Source: Pseudomonas sp. H1h (lineage in GTDB: Bacteria; Pseudomonadota; Gammaproteobacteria; Pseudomonadales; Pseudomonadaceae). From it: DNA of 64,000 nucleotides. Below the pieces are notes generated by a model. It was not told where the DNA came from and ran no database searches. It was given only the letters and a program-made list of their open reading frames with translations. Shown here in pieces: positions 16,875 through 25,794 of this stretch. Each line of letters opens with the position of its first letter. Positions within the stretch are counted from its first letter, which is position 1. The stretch is taken from NCBI RefSeq assembly GCF_000633255.1, contig NZ_AYMJ01000011.1:186001-250000 (forward strand), read 5' to 3'. A program made the translations under genes and the position numbers.

Positions 16875-17363
16875 TCAGGCAGGCGGACTTGGCCAAGTCA
16901 CCTCGGTAGGCCAGCCGGGCTGCTTATCAATGCGGTTGAGGTCGACCATGTACTTTTTCCACTCATTCAGCTGAGCGGCTTCGGCCTCTTCGGCGATGTC
17001 CAGATCGACGGCGTATTGCAGCGGTGCGATGACAGCCAGCGCTACGCTTCTGAGCTCAGCCCGCATCTGGTACTGGCGCTCGGCAGTGATCGAGGGTGGC
17101 GCCCCAGTTTCTATCCATTCGCCAGCAGACCACTCGCCATTGCTGTCCCGTGACGCGCCTTGATACTGGGCTTTGAAAAAGCCATCCCCGACGAGCGTCC
17201 GTGTCCAGTTCTCTGGCAGCACCGTTTTGCGGCGAATAACTGCGACGGACTCGCCATCGACGATCTCAACTTCCGGTGTGTCGACGAGATAAATCGAGGT
17301 TGTGCCGACGATCACATCGCCGATATAGAAGCCGGCAGCGTCAAGCTGATTGATTTTGATCAT
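16875..17363 (-). CDS. tail fibre assembly chaperone
   Basis: This 162-residue protein begins MIKINQLDAAGFYIGD and ends in a region with 'MVDLNRIDKQPGWPTEVTWP', typical of the phage tail fibre assembly (Tfa/gp38-like) family. Its ATG overlaps the TGA of the tail fibre gene (ATGA). Confidence 0.85.
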   Translation of the reverse strand: MIKINQLDAAGFYIGDVIVGTTSIYLVDTPEVEIVDGESVAVIRRKTVLPENWTRTLVGDGFFKAQYQGASRDSNGEWSAGEWIETGAPPSITAERQYQMRAELRSVALAVIAPLQYAVDLDIAEEAEAAQLNEWKKYMVDLNRIDKQPGWPTEVTWPSPPA

Positions 17364-18196
17364 GAGAGAGGAATCCAAAAGCTGCCGGCAATTGAACCGG
17401 CAATATTGCTGGTAGTGACGCTCCCGTCCGCCGCCAAAAAGATGCTCGGCGAAGCCTGGCCACTCACAGGAATCGATCTGACCGGCACCACCACGGGCGC
17501 TGCCGGCCTGTAACCGACTGGCATGGTCCAAAGAAGCGTGCCGTTGGCGGTGGTACCGCCGCTGATGTAGAACTGGCACTCAATGTGCCCCAGCACAATC
17601 CGAAAGACCGCCCGGTAACCGGCCACTACCGACCAGCCATTCTGCAAGGTGGCCGGAATCCATGGCGTGGTCCCCACGGTGTACTCCGTGTAGAGCTGGC
17701 CGAGGTCCGTTGAATCGACCGCCGCCCGCAGGAAGCCTCCCGTGGTCCAGCCGATCTTGACCTGATTACCAGTCTGGCCGGGGCCGGTGCCCATCTGCAC
17801 CGGGGCGTACCCAGCGTTTGCCAGCACGACGAGGTTCGCAACCGAGGAGGCGCCAGCCAGATCGGTCAATTTTCCGGAGAGAGGCTGCTTATTGGGAATG
17901 GACGCGATCAGGTCGCCGAAGTTATTCACCAGCGCCCTGAGCGCATCCGCCGAGTCCTTTACGTAGCCCTGCATCGGTGCGAGCGCGTAACTGCCACCGG
18001 CAGCGGTCGCGCCCTTGTAAGGCGGTGAAATGGACAGCGCTGTATCGCTGGCAATGTTGGTGACCTCATACCAGCCACCGTCCGGGCCGCGAAACGCATC
18101 GCCGACTCGGCCATTGGAAATGAAGGCAGTGCCGGAACCGATTACCGCGTTGGAATTTTGGGTGACAGAGACCGTTCCCGATTTGTACCAGGGCAT
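17360..18196 (-). CDS. tail fibre protein
   Basis: This 278-residue protein begins MPWYKSGTVSVTQNSNAVIG, an N-terminus common in Pseudomonas phage tail fibres. The middle part is helical ('VKDSADALRALVNNFGDLIA') and the C-terminus is glycine- and serine-rich beta structure. The next gene is its chaperone. The distal part likely determines host range. Confidence 0.82.
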   Translation of the reverse strand: MPWYKSGTVSVTQNSNAVIGSGTAFISNGRVGDAFRGPDGGWYEVTNIASDTALSISPPYKGATAAGGSYALAPMQGYVKDSADALRALVNNFGDLIASIPNKQPLSGKLTDLAGASSVANLVVLANAGYAPVQMGTGPGQTGNQVKIGWTTGGFLRAAVDSTDLGQLYTEYTVGTTPWIPATLQNGWSVVAGYRAVFRIVLGHIECQFYISGGTTANGTLLWTMPVGYRPAAPVVVPVRSIPVSGQASPSIFLAADGSVTTSNIAGSIAGSFWIPLS

Positions 18197-18218
18197 GGAG
18201 TGTTCCTTATTTCGGGCA

Positions 18219-18240
18219 CAAAAAAACCGCTCAAGGCGGC
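18219..18240 (-). terminator. terminator before the tail fibre gene
   Basis: CCGC-loop-GCGG is followed by seven T on the minus strand, then GTGCCCGAAAT. The same 18-bp tail (ATTTCGGGCAC plus seven A on the plus strand) is found at 23716. Confidence 0.65.
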
Positions 18241-18256
18241 GATGAATGCTGGATTT

Positions 18257-18940
18257 TTAGACGGCCATCTTGGCGAAGAGCGCCGGGAGCCAAAAAGCGT
18301 AGGGGTTATCGAGAGCAACAGTGATTGCATACAGTTTTCGGTTCGGAAAGTCCCACCAGCAGTACAATTGACGCCCTCGGGTACCCCCGGTAACCATCCG
18401 CATACCGAAGCTGTTGATCAACAGAAACTCATTCTCGGGAAAATCGAAACTCACCGAGTAGTAGTTCCTGTAGAGCCCCTGCGGATCGTTGTCGGTCGTG
18501 ACATACGTCCAGTTCTGGAAAGCCCGGGTGAACAGCGCGGCCGGGGTGCCCGAATTGAACAGCAACTTTCCAGCACCATCCCACATCGCCAGCCCGTACT
18601 GAGCGACAGGCTGCGCCAAGAACGCGGCCACAAAATATCGGCCGTTGGGTGGTGCCGTGATCGCGTTGTAGGCCCGAACGTAAAACCCCGTCCAATTGCC
18701 CGGCCCGCCGACCAGTCGCATCATGCAGAGGCCAGCTATCCCGCCGACAGTATCCGGTCTGACGAAAACCAGTGGCGGTTCCTGAGATGTCGCCGCCACG
18801 GGGAATGTCGTCAGCGAACCCAGCCCGCTGTCCGCGTTTGGCGAAAAACGGCCGGTTGCAATAACCGATAGTCTCGCGTATTCCGAATCCAGCGTGACCA
18901 CATTGCTGTTGTTAGTGAATTGAAGACCGTAAGCCATCAC
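18257..18940 (-). CDS. phage tail-tip/fibre-associated protein, unidentified
   Basis: This 227-residue protein begins MMAYGLQFTNNSNVVTLDSEYARLS. The N-terminal pattern is shared with the 108-residue neighbour (MAHGMRVWGADGALQLDENS), so both may belong to one tail-tip family of small beta proteins. It follows gpJ, where lambda-like phages keep side-fibre genes. No enzymatic motif. Confidence 0.65.
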   Translation of the reverse strand: MMAYGLQFTNNSNVVTLDSEYARLSVIATGRFSPNADSGLGSLTTFPVAATSQEPPLVFVRPDTVGGIAGLCMMRLVGGPGNWTGFYVRAYNAITAPPNGRYFVAAFLAQPVAQYGLAMWDGAGKLLFNSGTPAALFTRAFQNWTYVTTDNDPQGLYRNYYSVSFDFPENEFLLINSFGMRMVTGGTRGRQLYCWWDFPNRKLYAITVALDNPYAFWLPALFAKMAV

Positions 18941-19263
18941 ATGAACCTTATGACGTTGAGCCGCATCGTGTTTGCCACTGAGTTACTCGAGGCGTAAGTC
19001 CGGCAGTAGTTGTAGACCCTTGCCACGTCCGTGAGCATTTCTGTTTCAAGCTGCAAATCGTCATCGACATAAGGTCCAACAGGCACCATCACCGCGACGG
19101 AATTACTCGCGTTGCAGCCAGGCACAGAAAAGTCCTGGTAGGACTTCACACCCGCGGGTGGCGAGAACGCGACAACCACGGACAGAACCACCCTGCAGGT
19201 GAACGAGTTTTCGTCGAGTTGGAGTGCGCCGTCGGCGCCCCAGACTCGCATCCCATGAGCCAT
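18937..19263 (-). CDS. small tail-tip-associated protein
   Basis: This 108-residue protein begins MAHGMRVWGADGALQLDENS and is predicted beta-rich. It starts three bases after the gpJ stop and overlaps the next gene by 4 bases. Function unknown; tail tip by context. Confidence 0.65.
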   Translation of the reverse strand: MAHGMRVWGADGALQLDENSFTCRVVLSVVVAFSPPAGVKSYQDFSVPGCNASNSVAVMVPVGPYVDDDLQLETEMLTDVARVYNYCRTYASSNSVANTMRLNVIRFM

Positions 19264-19266
19264 TGA

Positions 19267-22200
19267 TTACCCCAGATAGCCGAGACGGACACGCAACACG
19301 TTGTTGGCGTCGTAGACAGAGACGTTGAGAGAGTTGATCACCAACCGCCCCTGCCCTGGCACAATGCCGTTGATCTCGAGTGTGCCGTCTTTGTTGAGAA
19401 TCCAGCCTTGCTGGCCGGCAATGTAGTTGGTGGAGCTGATGTAACTGCCGATCTTGGCGTTGGTGATTGTCCCGTCGAGGATGAACGCGGACTGCAAAAA
19501 AGCTTGGCCGTTCTGAACCGCAAACGGAACGGACAAATTGCCGTTGATTCCATTTACGACGGCGAAACGATCGGCGCTCACCAAGAATTGGCTTTGAAGC
19601 CCTGCCCCAGTGTTCTCGATCCCTAAGCCGATGCCAGCCGCGACGTACTGTCCCTGGGCATTTACCTGCATCTTCACCGACCACATCGTGGTCAGTTTCC
19701 CTGCCGTGTCCGCGTAGGCGGTCGAGGTCTGCTGAATCTGCGCGGTGTTCTGCCCAACGGAGGCGGTTAACTGATCGATCTTCGTCGACGTCGCCGAGTT
19801 GGTGGTGGTGACCACGCGATCAAGCTCGGTGATGGTCGCCTCGTTGCGCCCAACTCGCGCGTCCAGCGTCACCTGGCGCTGTGCCATCGCTTCATTATCA
19901 GACGCCCGCACCTTGCTTTCTGCTGCGATCGCAGCGGTGCTATTCCAACCCTTCAAAGCATCAGCAAGGTCGCCTTCCCCGCTATCGTCCCGAGAAGATG
20001 CCCGCAGCGCCTCGAATGACGTTGCTGTGGCCGTTACGGCGCCGTCGAGTTCGGTGATATCGACGGTATTGGTCGCCACCTGCTGGGCAAGGCCGTTTGC
20101 CGTTTCCACGGTCTGGCCAACATCGAGCCAGTAGGCAGGATTCGGCGGTGGCGTCTCTTTCGGTACCGGGCCAGTGGCCTGATAGATCCGCTTGCCAACG
20201 ACTACAAGGTCGTATTCCTCGTAGGTGTCGTCCGGGTTGTAAGTCTTCAGACCATCGAGCGCATCGATCTGCGCCTGCAGGCCTGGAATCTTCTCGATTT
20301 CCTTGAGCAGATCCTCGCCGAGTTCTGTCTCGGTGATCTTGCGGGCGATCATTTCCAGAATGTCCCCAGCGTTCGAGCTGGACTGCCCCTGCACGCCCAA
20401 GCCGATCGGATACCACGGCCCGATGTTGCCGATCTTGTCGACGATCCGCCCCCAAAAGTAGAACGTCACGCCAGCAGCCAGCCCGAGCATGGAAAAGTCG
20501 CTTTGTGGATAGGCCAGGTCGGTCAGCTTGGTGGCAGCCTCGAGACTGGTGGTCGGGCCATACCAGATTTCAGTCCGCTGGCTGTCTCCAGCGCCAGCGG
20601 GGAAACCCCACTTCAGGTAGATGCCGAACAGCAGCGGTGTGGCCGTCAGGTAGCTGAGCGCCGACGGCAGACCTTCCTTCCCTTTCAGGTTGGTCAGGAT
20701 CGAGTTACGCCATTGTGACGAGATGTCGAACGCACTTACCGCACGCACCCGGGCCACGTAGGCGCCAGCGTAGATACCGACCACGTCCACGTTGGTCATG
20801 CCGGTACGCTGGAGCTTGATCCAGTTGCCGCTGTCCTTGCGCCACTCCACGTCATAGCCCACAGCGCCATCCACCGCGGGCCAGCTGATGGTCATGGTGG
20901 CCACGGCCAAGCCCTGCACCACCGACGACGTCGATGTGAGGGACACGCTTGCCGGCGCCGGAACCACGGTGATCGGGATCACGCTGATCGGCCGTTCTTC
21001 CAGACGAGCGCCGGTGTCAATGTGCGCGAACTTGCTCGGCTCGAACTGCAGCGCACTGATTTCGAAGTCGCCCTCGGTGGTGCGCTTGGTGCGCAGCACG
21101 CGATACAGCGGGATCGCCAGATCATCGGCGTCGAGCGCCCATTGCAGCTGCGCGACTGGTGGCTCGCTGTATGCGACAGTCACTGTCACGGCGCGACCAT
21201 TGACGCTCTGCACGGTGCGGCCCTCGGCGCGGCCGCCAGGCAGGTTGATGATCAACCGATCACCCGCCTTGGCCTGGGTGTCGCGATCGAGCGTGACGAC
21301 TCGGCCAGCCGCTGACGAGATCCGCCCGCCGACCTCCCGCCCAGCCAGCAGCGAGTCAGCCACAGGAATGATGTGGCCCGGCAGCGGAATCACGCCCTCC
21401 ATGCCGGTCTTGAACGATACGGTGCGGTCTTGGTTGTTGCTGAGGATCGCCCACTTGCCACGGCGCTGGGCCTCGGAGGCGCGGGTGCAGCCGATGGCGC
21501 TCAGCTCGGTCGGCCGGTCGCCGTAGCGGCGTTGCAGGTCCAGATCCGCGAACGGAATGACATCGGTGTCGTAGTTGTTCGCCGGGTTGTCGTAGCTGAC
21601 GAGTGCCCGGGTGTACCGGGTCTTCGCCGAGGCGCTGCCGTACGAGAACTTCCCGTCGATGACGTTTGCCCGGGTGAAGACGTAGTCGAAATCCTGCGCG
21701 CGCGGCATGTCGGCCTGCATCACAAGCTGGCCCTGCGCCCAGTAGGTCATGCCCCGGTAAATCGCCGAGATGTCACGCAGCAGCGACCAGGCGTCGGCCT
21801 TGCCCTGCAGGTTCATGTCACAGAGGAAGCGCGGTTCCTGGCCACCGATACCATTCGGCACAAGCTGGTCGCAGTACTGGGCGATCCGATACAGCTCCCA
21901 CTTGTCGACCATGAAGGGCTTGATGCGCTTGCCCAGGCCGAAACGTTCCTCGGTGCAGATCCCGAAGGTGATCCACGCCGGGTTATTGGTCCAGGCTGAT
22001 TTCATCGAGCCGTCCCACGTCCCGGTGTAGCTGCGCTGAATCGGGTCGTAGTTACTCGGCACCATCCAGCGCCGGGCCTTGCACTTCACGGTCACCGCCG
22101 GGATGTTGGTGAACTGCTCGGCGTCGAATTCGATATAGAGAAGCGCGGTGTTGGGGTAGCGCAGCTTGGCGTCGATCACTTCCGTGTAGCCGGCCACCAG

Positions 22201-22827
22201 CATGGTGTCGGCGACCTTATTGCTGTTCTGATTCGGCGTCAGGCGGCGCACGCGGATCTGCCAGCCCGTGGTGGCGGCCGGCAAATCGATACGGCGCGAG
22301 CGCTCGTAGCGCGTGGTGGTCTTGCCGTCGACGGCGTCCACCAGCACCTGCTGATAGGCACCGCCATCGGTGGCGATGTCGATCGCATACTCGATACGGT
22401 AACCGCCGACATTGCCTTCATCATCGGACCGTTGCAGCGCCGGCCACGCCAGGCGCATGCGCACCGCCGACAACTGGGTGTTGCTGATCGAGCGCACCCA
22501 CGGCGCATCGCTGCGCAACTCGATGTTCAGCGAGGTCTCGTTCTCCACGGACGGGATGCCCGGAATATAGGTCTGATCCACTGAGCCCGGGCGCCAGTCC
22601 CACTTCACGTTCGGGAAGTTGTAGTTGCCGCTGGCATCGCGGATCGGCGTGTTATCCAGGTAGATGTCGTAATCGGTCGGGACGCTGTCGAACTCACCCT
22701 CGCCCACGGCGATCAGCAACTTGGCCAGGTTGGTCGAGCGCAGGCTGTCGCCGGCTTCGACCGGCGACTTCGGCTTGCTGCTGCCGCCCTTCTCGCCGTG
22801 GATATCGATCTGTTCCACTACGCCCAT
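19267..22827 (-). CDS. J: host-specificity/tail tip protein (lambda gpJ-like)
   Basis: This 1186-residue protein carries the gpJ N-terminal region ('DSLRSTNLAKLLIAVGEGE', 'PTDYDIYLDNTPI'), central fibronectin-III-like segments (about 640-830), a helical region (about 860-1060) and a C-terminal receptor-binding part. Start MGVVEQIDIHGEKGG has GGAGGA upstream; the further upstream frame is a terminator. gpJ forms the central tail fibre that contacts the receptor. Confidence 0.92.
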   Translation of the reverse strand: MGVVEQIDIHGEKGGSSKPKSPVEAGDSLRSTNLAKLLIAVGEGEFDSVPTDYDIYLDNTPIRDASGNYNFPNVKWDWRPGSVDQTYIPGIPSVENETSLNIELRSDAPWVRSISNTQLSAVRMRLAWPALQRSDDEGNVGGYRIEYAIDIATDGGAYQQVLVDAVDGKTTTRYERSRRIDLPAATTGWQIRVRRLTPNQNSNKVADTMLVAGYTEVIDAKLRYPNTALLYIEFDAEQFTNIPAVTVKCKARRWMVPSNYDPIQRSYTGTWDGSMKSAWTNNPAWITFGICTEERFGLGKRIKPFMVDKWELYRIAQYCDQLVPNGIGGQEPRFLCDMNLQGKADAWSLLRDISAIYRGMTYWAQGQLVMQADMPRAQDFDYVFTRANVIDGKFSYGSASAKTRYTRALVSYDNPANNYDTDVIPFADLDLQRRYGDRPTELSAIGCTRASEAQRRGKWAILSNNQDRTVSFKTGMEGVIPLPGHIIPVADSLLAGREVGGRISSAAGRVVTLDRDTQAKAGDRLIINLPGGRAEGRTVQSVNGRAVTVTVAYSEPPVAQLQWALDADDLAIPLYRVLRTKRTTEGDFEISALQFEPSKFAHIDTGARLEERPISVIPITVVPAPASVSLTSTSSVVQGLAVATMTISWPAVDGAVGYDVEWRKDSGNWIKLQRTGMTNVDVVGIYAGAYVARVRAVSAFDISSQWRNSILTNLKGKEGLPSALSYLTATPLLFGIYLKWGFPAGAGDSQRTEIWYGPTTSLEAATKLTDLAYPQSDFSMLGLAAGVTFYFWGRIVDKIGNIGPWYPIGLGVQGQSSSNAGDILEMIARKITETELGEDLLKEIEKIPGLQAQIDALDGLKTYNPDDTYEEYDLVVVGKRIYQATGPVPKETPPPNPAYWLDVGQTVETANGLAQQVATNTVDITELDGAVTATATSFEALRASSRDDSGEGDLADALKGWNSTAAIAAESKVRASDNEAMAQRQVTLDARVGRNEATITELDRVVTTTNSATSTKIDQLTASVGQNTAQIQQTSTAYADTAGKLTTMWSVKMQVNAQGQYVAAGIGLGIENTGAGLQSQFLVSADRFAVVNGINGNLSVPFAVQNGQAFLQSAFILDGTITNAKIGSYISSTNYIAGQQGWILNKDGTLEINGIVPGQGRLVINSLNVSVYDANNVLRVRLGYLG

Positions 22828-22842
22828 GCTTTCCTCCAGGCG

Positions 22843-22867
22843 AAAAAAAGCCCGCTCAACGGCGGGC
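22843..22867 (-). terminator. terminator after the KilA-N gene
   Basis: GCCCGC-loop-GCGGGC is followed by seven T on the minus strand, between the KilA-N gene and J. Confidence 0.75.
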
Positions 22868-22887
22868 ATCAGGTTTTAGCTAGCGCG

Positions 22888-23385
22888 CTATGCAGCATCG
22901 AGCCCTAAAGTGAGCTGCAGCTGATCACGCCAATATTCGACATCATGGATAAGCCCAGGCTTCTGCCAGCGAAATTTTGCAAGTTCTTTTCCGCTAAGAC
23001 TCGCGACAGCTTGTGCATCGCCCAGCTTCTTGCAGGCTCGATCAAACTGCTGCTTTTCGTTCATTTCTCCGCGTAGCAAAGCGTCAATGTGTAGATCCGC
23101 CCATACGGCAAAGTCCGGAGAAATCCAACGAGCAAACCCAACCGCCAGTTTTGGATGAAGCCAAGTCCCACCGCCTCGTCCGCGACGAGCCTGAATCAAA
23201 TCCCTCGAATCCGAGGTATTTAAATGGCGACTTAGCGCCTGGATGTAGTCTTCGGTTTCTTTGTTGCGCAACCAGTTATCCAGCCTAAGCCCTTTCGATA
23301 AAGCAACTTCGGTGGCATTGATCCAACCCTCGCTATTGAAGCGCACGGCCTGACCTTCGTAGTGAAATGGGATGACATTGTTCAT
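22888..23385 (-). CDS. KilA-N domain protein (inserted between tail genes I and J)
   Basis: This 165-residue protein has the KilA-N pattern 'FNSEGWINATEVALSKGLRLDNWL' (about 15-38) and 'GGGTWLHPKLAVGFARWISPDF' (about 73-95), with a short helical tail. KilA-N domains bind DNA. GGAAGGAG precedes the ATG. It has its own candidate promoter and terminators on both sides, so it is a self-contained accessory gene in the tail operon. Confidence 0.87.
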   Translation of the reverse strand: MNNVIPFHYEGQAVRFNSEGWINATEVALSKGLRLDNWLRNKETEDYIQALSRHLNTSDSRDLIQARRGRGGGTWLHPKLAVGFARWISPDFAVWADLHIDALLRGEMNEKQQFDRACKKLGDAQAVASLSGKELAKFRWQKPGLIHDVEYWRDQLQLTLGLDAA

Positions 23386-23500
23386 GTGAGCTCCTTCCGC
23401 CTGGGAAGATGTGCAGGCAGGGGCGTAGGCGGAGCGAAACCGACCCTTTTCGGTAGCGAACCTAGCCTGCACGGGTATCCCCTTAGGGATTCTTGGGCAC

Positions 23501-23536
23501 AAAAAAGCCCCGGTGCGCAGAAGCGCTGCCGAGGCT
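23501..23536 (-). terminator. terminator upstream of the KilA-N gene
   Basis: AGCCTCGG/CCGGGGCT (one G-U) is followed by T6 then GTGCCC on the minus strand. The 23386-23811 gap holds two terminators and one promoter but no convincing gene. Confidence 0.65.
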
Positions 23537-23725
23537 CATTTACTGCCCGGATGACCTGTCGATCATTTCCGGTTCAGGGTGTCGGTTTCCCGACAGTTTT
23601 CTGTCTCGGCGCTGATGAGAATTTTTGATCTCAAACGCCGACAACTGCATTTCTGGAACGTATAAGGTGTGCGGGAGTCGTGTGGCAATAGGTCCGAATA
23701 ACTTTGGGACAGCATATTTCGGGCA

Positions 23726-23749
23726 CAAAAAAAGCGCCTTTTAGGCGCC
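23726..23749 (-). terminator. terminator after tail gene I
   Basis: GCGCC-TAAAA-GGCGC is followed by seven T and GTGCCCGAAAT on the minus strand. It lies only about 25 bases downstream of the promoter at 23779-23807. Confidence 0.7.
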
Positions 23750-23778
23750 CTGCTTACTAAAATGTCCACACTGCCTGA

Positions 23779-23807
23779 AAAGTACCGTCTAAGTGTCAAC
23801 TTGTCAA
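23779..23807 (-). promoter_or_regulatory. candidate sigma-70 promoter (leftward)
   Basis: TTGACA (23802-23807), 17-base spacer, TACTTT (23779-23784). A second TTGACA at 23794-23799 makes a tandem TTGACA-AG-TTGACA. It is just beyond the stop of gene I. Confidence 0.5.
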
Positions 23808-23811
23808 TGAC

Positions 23812-24408
23812 TCACACTTTGTCTTCTGCCAGGATCGAGGCCGAGATGATCATCCCACCCCACCGGCGTTCGCCGATGCAGATCGGGACCGGGTTGCCGC
23901 TGGCCGTGGTGTTCTTGGCGCTACCGAAGGCGTAGGACGGGGCGTTTTCAGGGGATGCGCTCTGTTTCAGGCCCGACGCCTGGGGGCTTAGCATTTGGAT
24001 CACGCCGCCGGCAGTCATTGCCAGACCAGCCGAGAACAGAGATGGACCAGCGCCACCGGCAAAAAATGAAGCGGCAATCAGCACTACGCCGATGATTGTT
24101 TGAAGTACGCCAGCGCGCTTGCTTCCTGAAATCACTGGAACAATTCGAATTTCCTGAGCACCCCCGAGTGCAAAATCTTTTTCGCCCACATTTTTCCGAT
24201 TTCGGAAAATCGCGAATCGCATACCGCGCCGATCCAGATCCTTGATCGCCCCTTCAAATCCGTCGATTGTGCATTTCAATGCCTGGAACGCTTCGCCAAC
24301 CGATTTACTGTCAAGCTCTCGATAATGCACGCGTCCGAATAGCCTTGCCAGCGGGCCAGATAGGAGAATAGTGGTCATTGATGGTTTAGAAATTGCTGCG
24401 GCCGCCAT
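23812..24408 (-). CDS. I: tail assembly protein (lambda gpI-like)
   Basis: This 198-residue protein has the gpI N-terminus ('TTILLSGPLARLFGRVHYREL', about 12-32), a Gly-rich two-helix membrane-like segment (about 103-140), and the C-terminal 'PSYAFGSAKNTTASGNPVPI' typical of the family. AGGAG is eight bases before the ATG. It acts with K and J in tail-tip assembly. Confidence 0.88.
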   Translation of the reverse strand: MAAAAISKPSMTTILLSGPLARLFGRVHYRELDSKSVGEAFQALKCTIDGFEGAIKDLDRRGMRFAIFRNRKNVGEKDFALGGAQEIRIVPVISGSKRAGVLQTIIGVVLIAASFFAGGAGPSLFSAGLAMTAGGVIQMLSPQASGLKQSASPENAPSYAFGSAKNTTASGNPVPICIGERRWGGMIISASILAEDKV

Positions 24409-24424
24409 GTGTTATCTCCTGACG

Positions 24425-24452
24425 AAAAAAAACCGCCAATTGGCGGTTTTGA
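24425..24452. terminator. bidirectional terminator
   Basis: AAAACCGCCAA/TTGGCGGTTTT is an 11-bp perfect inverted repeat after the lipoprotein gene. Confidence 0.85.
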
Positions 24453-24465
24453 TAAATTGCTCGGC

Positions 24466-24810
24466 TTACAGACACTCGCGAACTGCTGCCTCAAGTGCCG
24501 CGCGGCCCCACATTTTTGACCACGGCAAGCGCTGGTACAGTGCGACTTTACTGCCCGTTCCAGCGCTGGAAACTTCAAGCACCTCATCAGTCATCATGTC
24601 AGTAGCAACGACCAACCGATAGCCGCTCTCTGTCTCAGACATGGTCGAAGTCGAGCGCTGCTCCTGCCACTTCGGGAATACGCACAGAGCGTACTTCTTG
24701 GCTGATTTATTGGTGGATGTGCTGATCGTCGGATCGTTCTTCTTCACATCTCCGGGCGACGAGCACCCCGCCAATAGCGCTACCGCCAACGCCCCTACGA
24801 TCAATTTCAT
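24466..24810 (-). CDS. small lipoprotein in the tail operon
   Basis: This 114-residue protein has a signal and lipobox (ALLAGCSS). Its mature part has no known domain. MKLIVGALAV is taken as start, with AGGAG upstream. Located between K and I with its own terminator, it is an accessory gene. Phage lipoproteins of this kind can block superinfection at the outer membrane, which is inference. Confidence 0.72.
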   Translation of the reverse strand: MKLIVGALAVALLAGCSSPGDVKKNDPTISTSTNKSAKKYALCVFPKWQEQRSTSTMSETESGYRLVVATDMMTDEVLEVSSAGTGSKVALYQRLPWSKMWGRAALEAAVRECL

Positions 24811-24897
24811 GCAGGTCACTCCTGTGGGAAAGGGTGAAAGGTATCATTTCGGCAGAAGGAGTAGAGTTATAAACCAGACCCATGTATGTATCCACAG

Positions 24898-24926
24898 TTC
24901 GATCCACTACAAAATGATGGCATAAT
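24898..24926 (+). promoter_or_regulatory. candidate promoter for the rightward membrane-protein gene
   Basis: TTCGAT (24898-24903), 17-base spacer, CATAAT (24921-24926). It lies 65 bases upstream of the ATG at 24991 in an AT-rich stretch. Confidence 0.45.
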
Positions 24927-24990
24927 GCCAAGCCTAGATCAAAGCAAGATATAAAACTCATACAAACGCTTTCCATCAATGGGGCATTAA

Positions 24991-25749
24991 ATGGATATAA
25001 GCTCAATCCCTGCAACTGTATTTGTTGCATTTGGTGTAATCACTGCGGCACTTTTAACTGGCTTTTTCTCCTTCATGAACATGGTGAGCGCAAAAGAAAA
25101 CAAAGTATCCGAGTTCAGACTTACATGGGTTGATGGCCTCAGAAACGAAATAGCCGAATACATCTCCGCCGCGCAAGAACTTGTTCGAGTTTCCAAAGTA
25201 TTTGTGGCAAAAGATTTTCACTCCCCAAAAGAGAAAAAAGAGATCCATATTGAGTGGTACAAGGAAACTAGAGCCGCTTTTTCCCGCGCAGTGGAAAACC
25301 TCACTAAAATCCAACTGAGGCTAAATGCGGACGATATAGCTGAAGATGCTAAAACTCCTGAAGCCGAGCTAATGAAAGCAGTTACGGCAGCCAGAAACTA
25401 CTCCATCAACGGAGATTTAAAAGGAGTTTTGAGTTCTTGCAATGATATACGATCTAAAGCTGCCCCGATTCTGAAAAGCACATGGGTTTTGGTAAAGCGT
25501 GGCGAAATAGGTTACAGGCGTATTCGTAGATACTCCTTGTTCACAGTCACAATAGGATTTTATGCGATTATTAGCTTCGGCATCTACATCGGCATAGCAA
25601 CTTATAACACTCATTCTAAAAAAGAACTGAAGCTAATGACAAATACAATCGAAGAGCACCAAAAACACAACACACACCCACTACCCCAGCCACAAAAAGA
25701 ACCAGTAACACCTAAACTAAATCAGCCACAAGAAAGTATAATTAAATAG
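24991..25749 (+). CDS. AT-rich two-span membrane protein, opposite strand in the tail operon
   Basis: This 252-residue protein has one membrane helix at the N-terminus ('VFVAFGVITAALLTGFFSF', about 10-28), a helical cytosolic domain (about 35-180), a second helix ('IGFYAIISFGIYIGIATY', about 190-207) and a Pro/Gln-rich tail. Its base composition is clearly more AT-rich than its neighbours, a sign of recent acquisition. It is transcribed against the tail genes. Topology and context fit a lysogeny-expressed exclusion or defence gene, but no family was recognised. Confidence 0.72.
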   Translation: MDISSIPATVFVAFGVITAALLTGFFSFMNMVSAKENKVSEFRLTWVDGLRNEIAEYISAAQELVRVSKVFVAKDFHSPKEKKEIHIEWYKETRAAFSRAVENLTKIQLRLNADDIAEDAKTPEAELMKAVTAARNYSINGDLKGVLSSCNDIRSKAAPILKSTWVLVKRGEIGYRRIRRYSLFTVTIGFYAIISFGIYIGIATYNTHSKKELKLMTNTIEEHQKHNTHPLPQPQKEPVTPKLNQPQESIIK

Positions 25750-25794
25750 CGCACGATAATTTTGATAAAGCTGTGCTAAATAGGTCACGGCACA

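Noticed and set aside
22888..23385. KilA-N gene as the phage antirepressor
   Set aside because: It lies in the tail region with its own promoter, far from the immunity region, where the Rha/KilAC protein is a better candidate.
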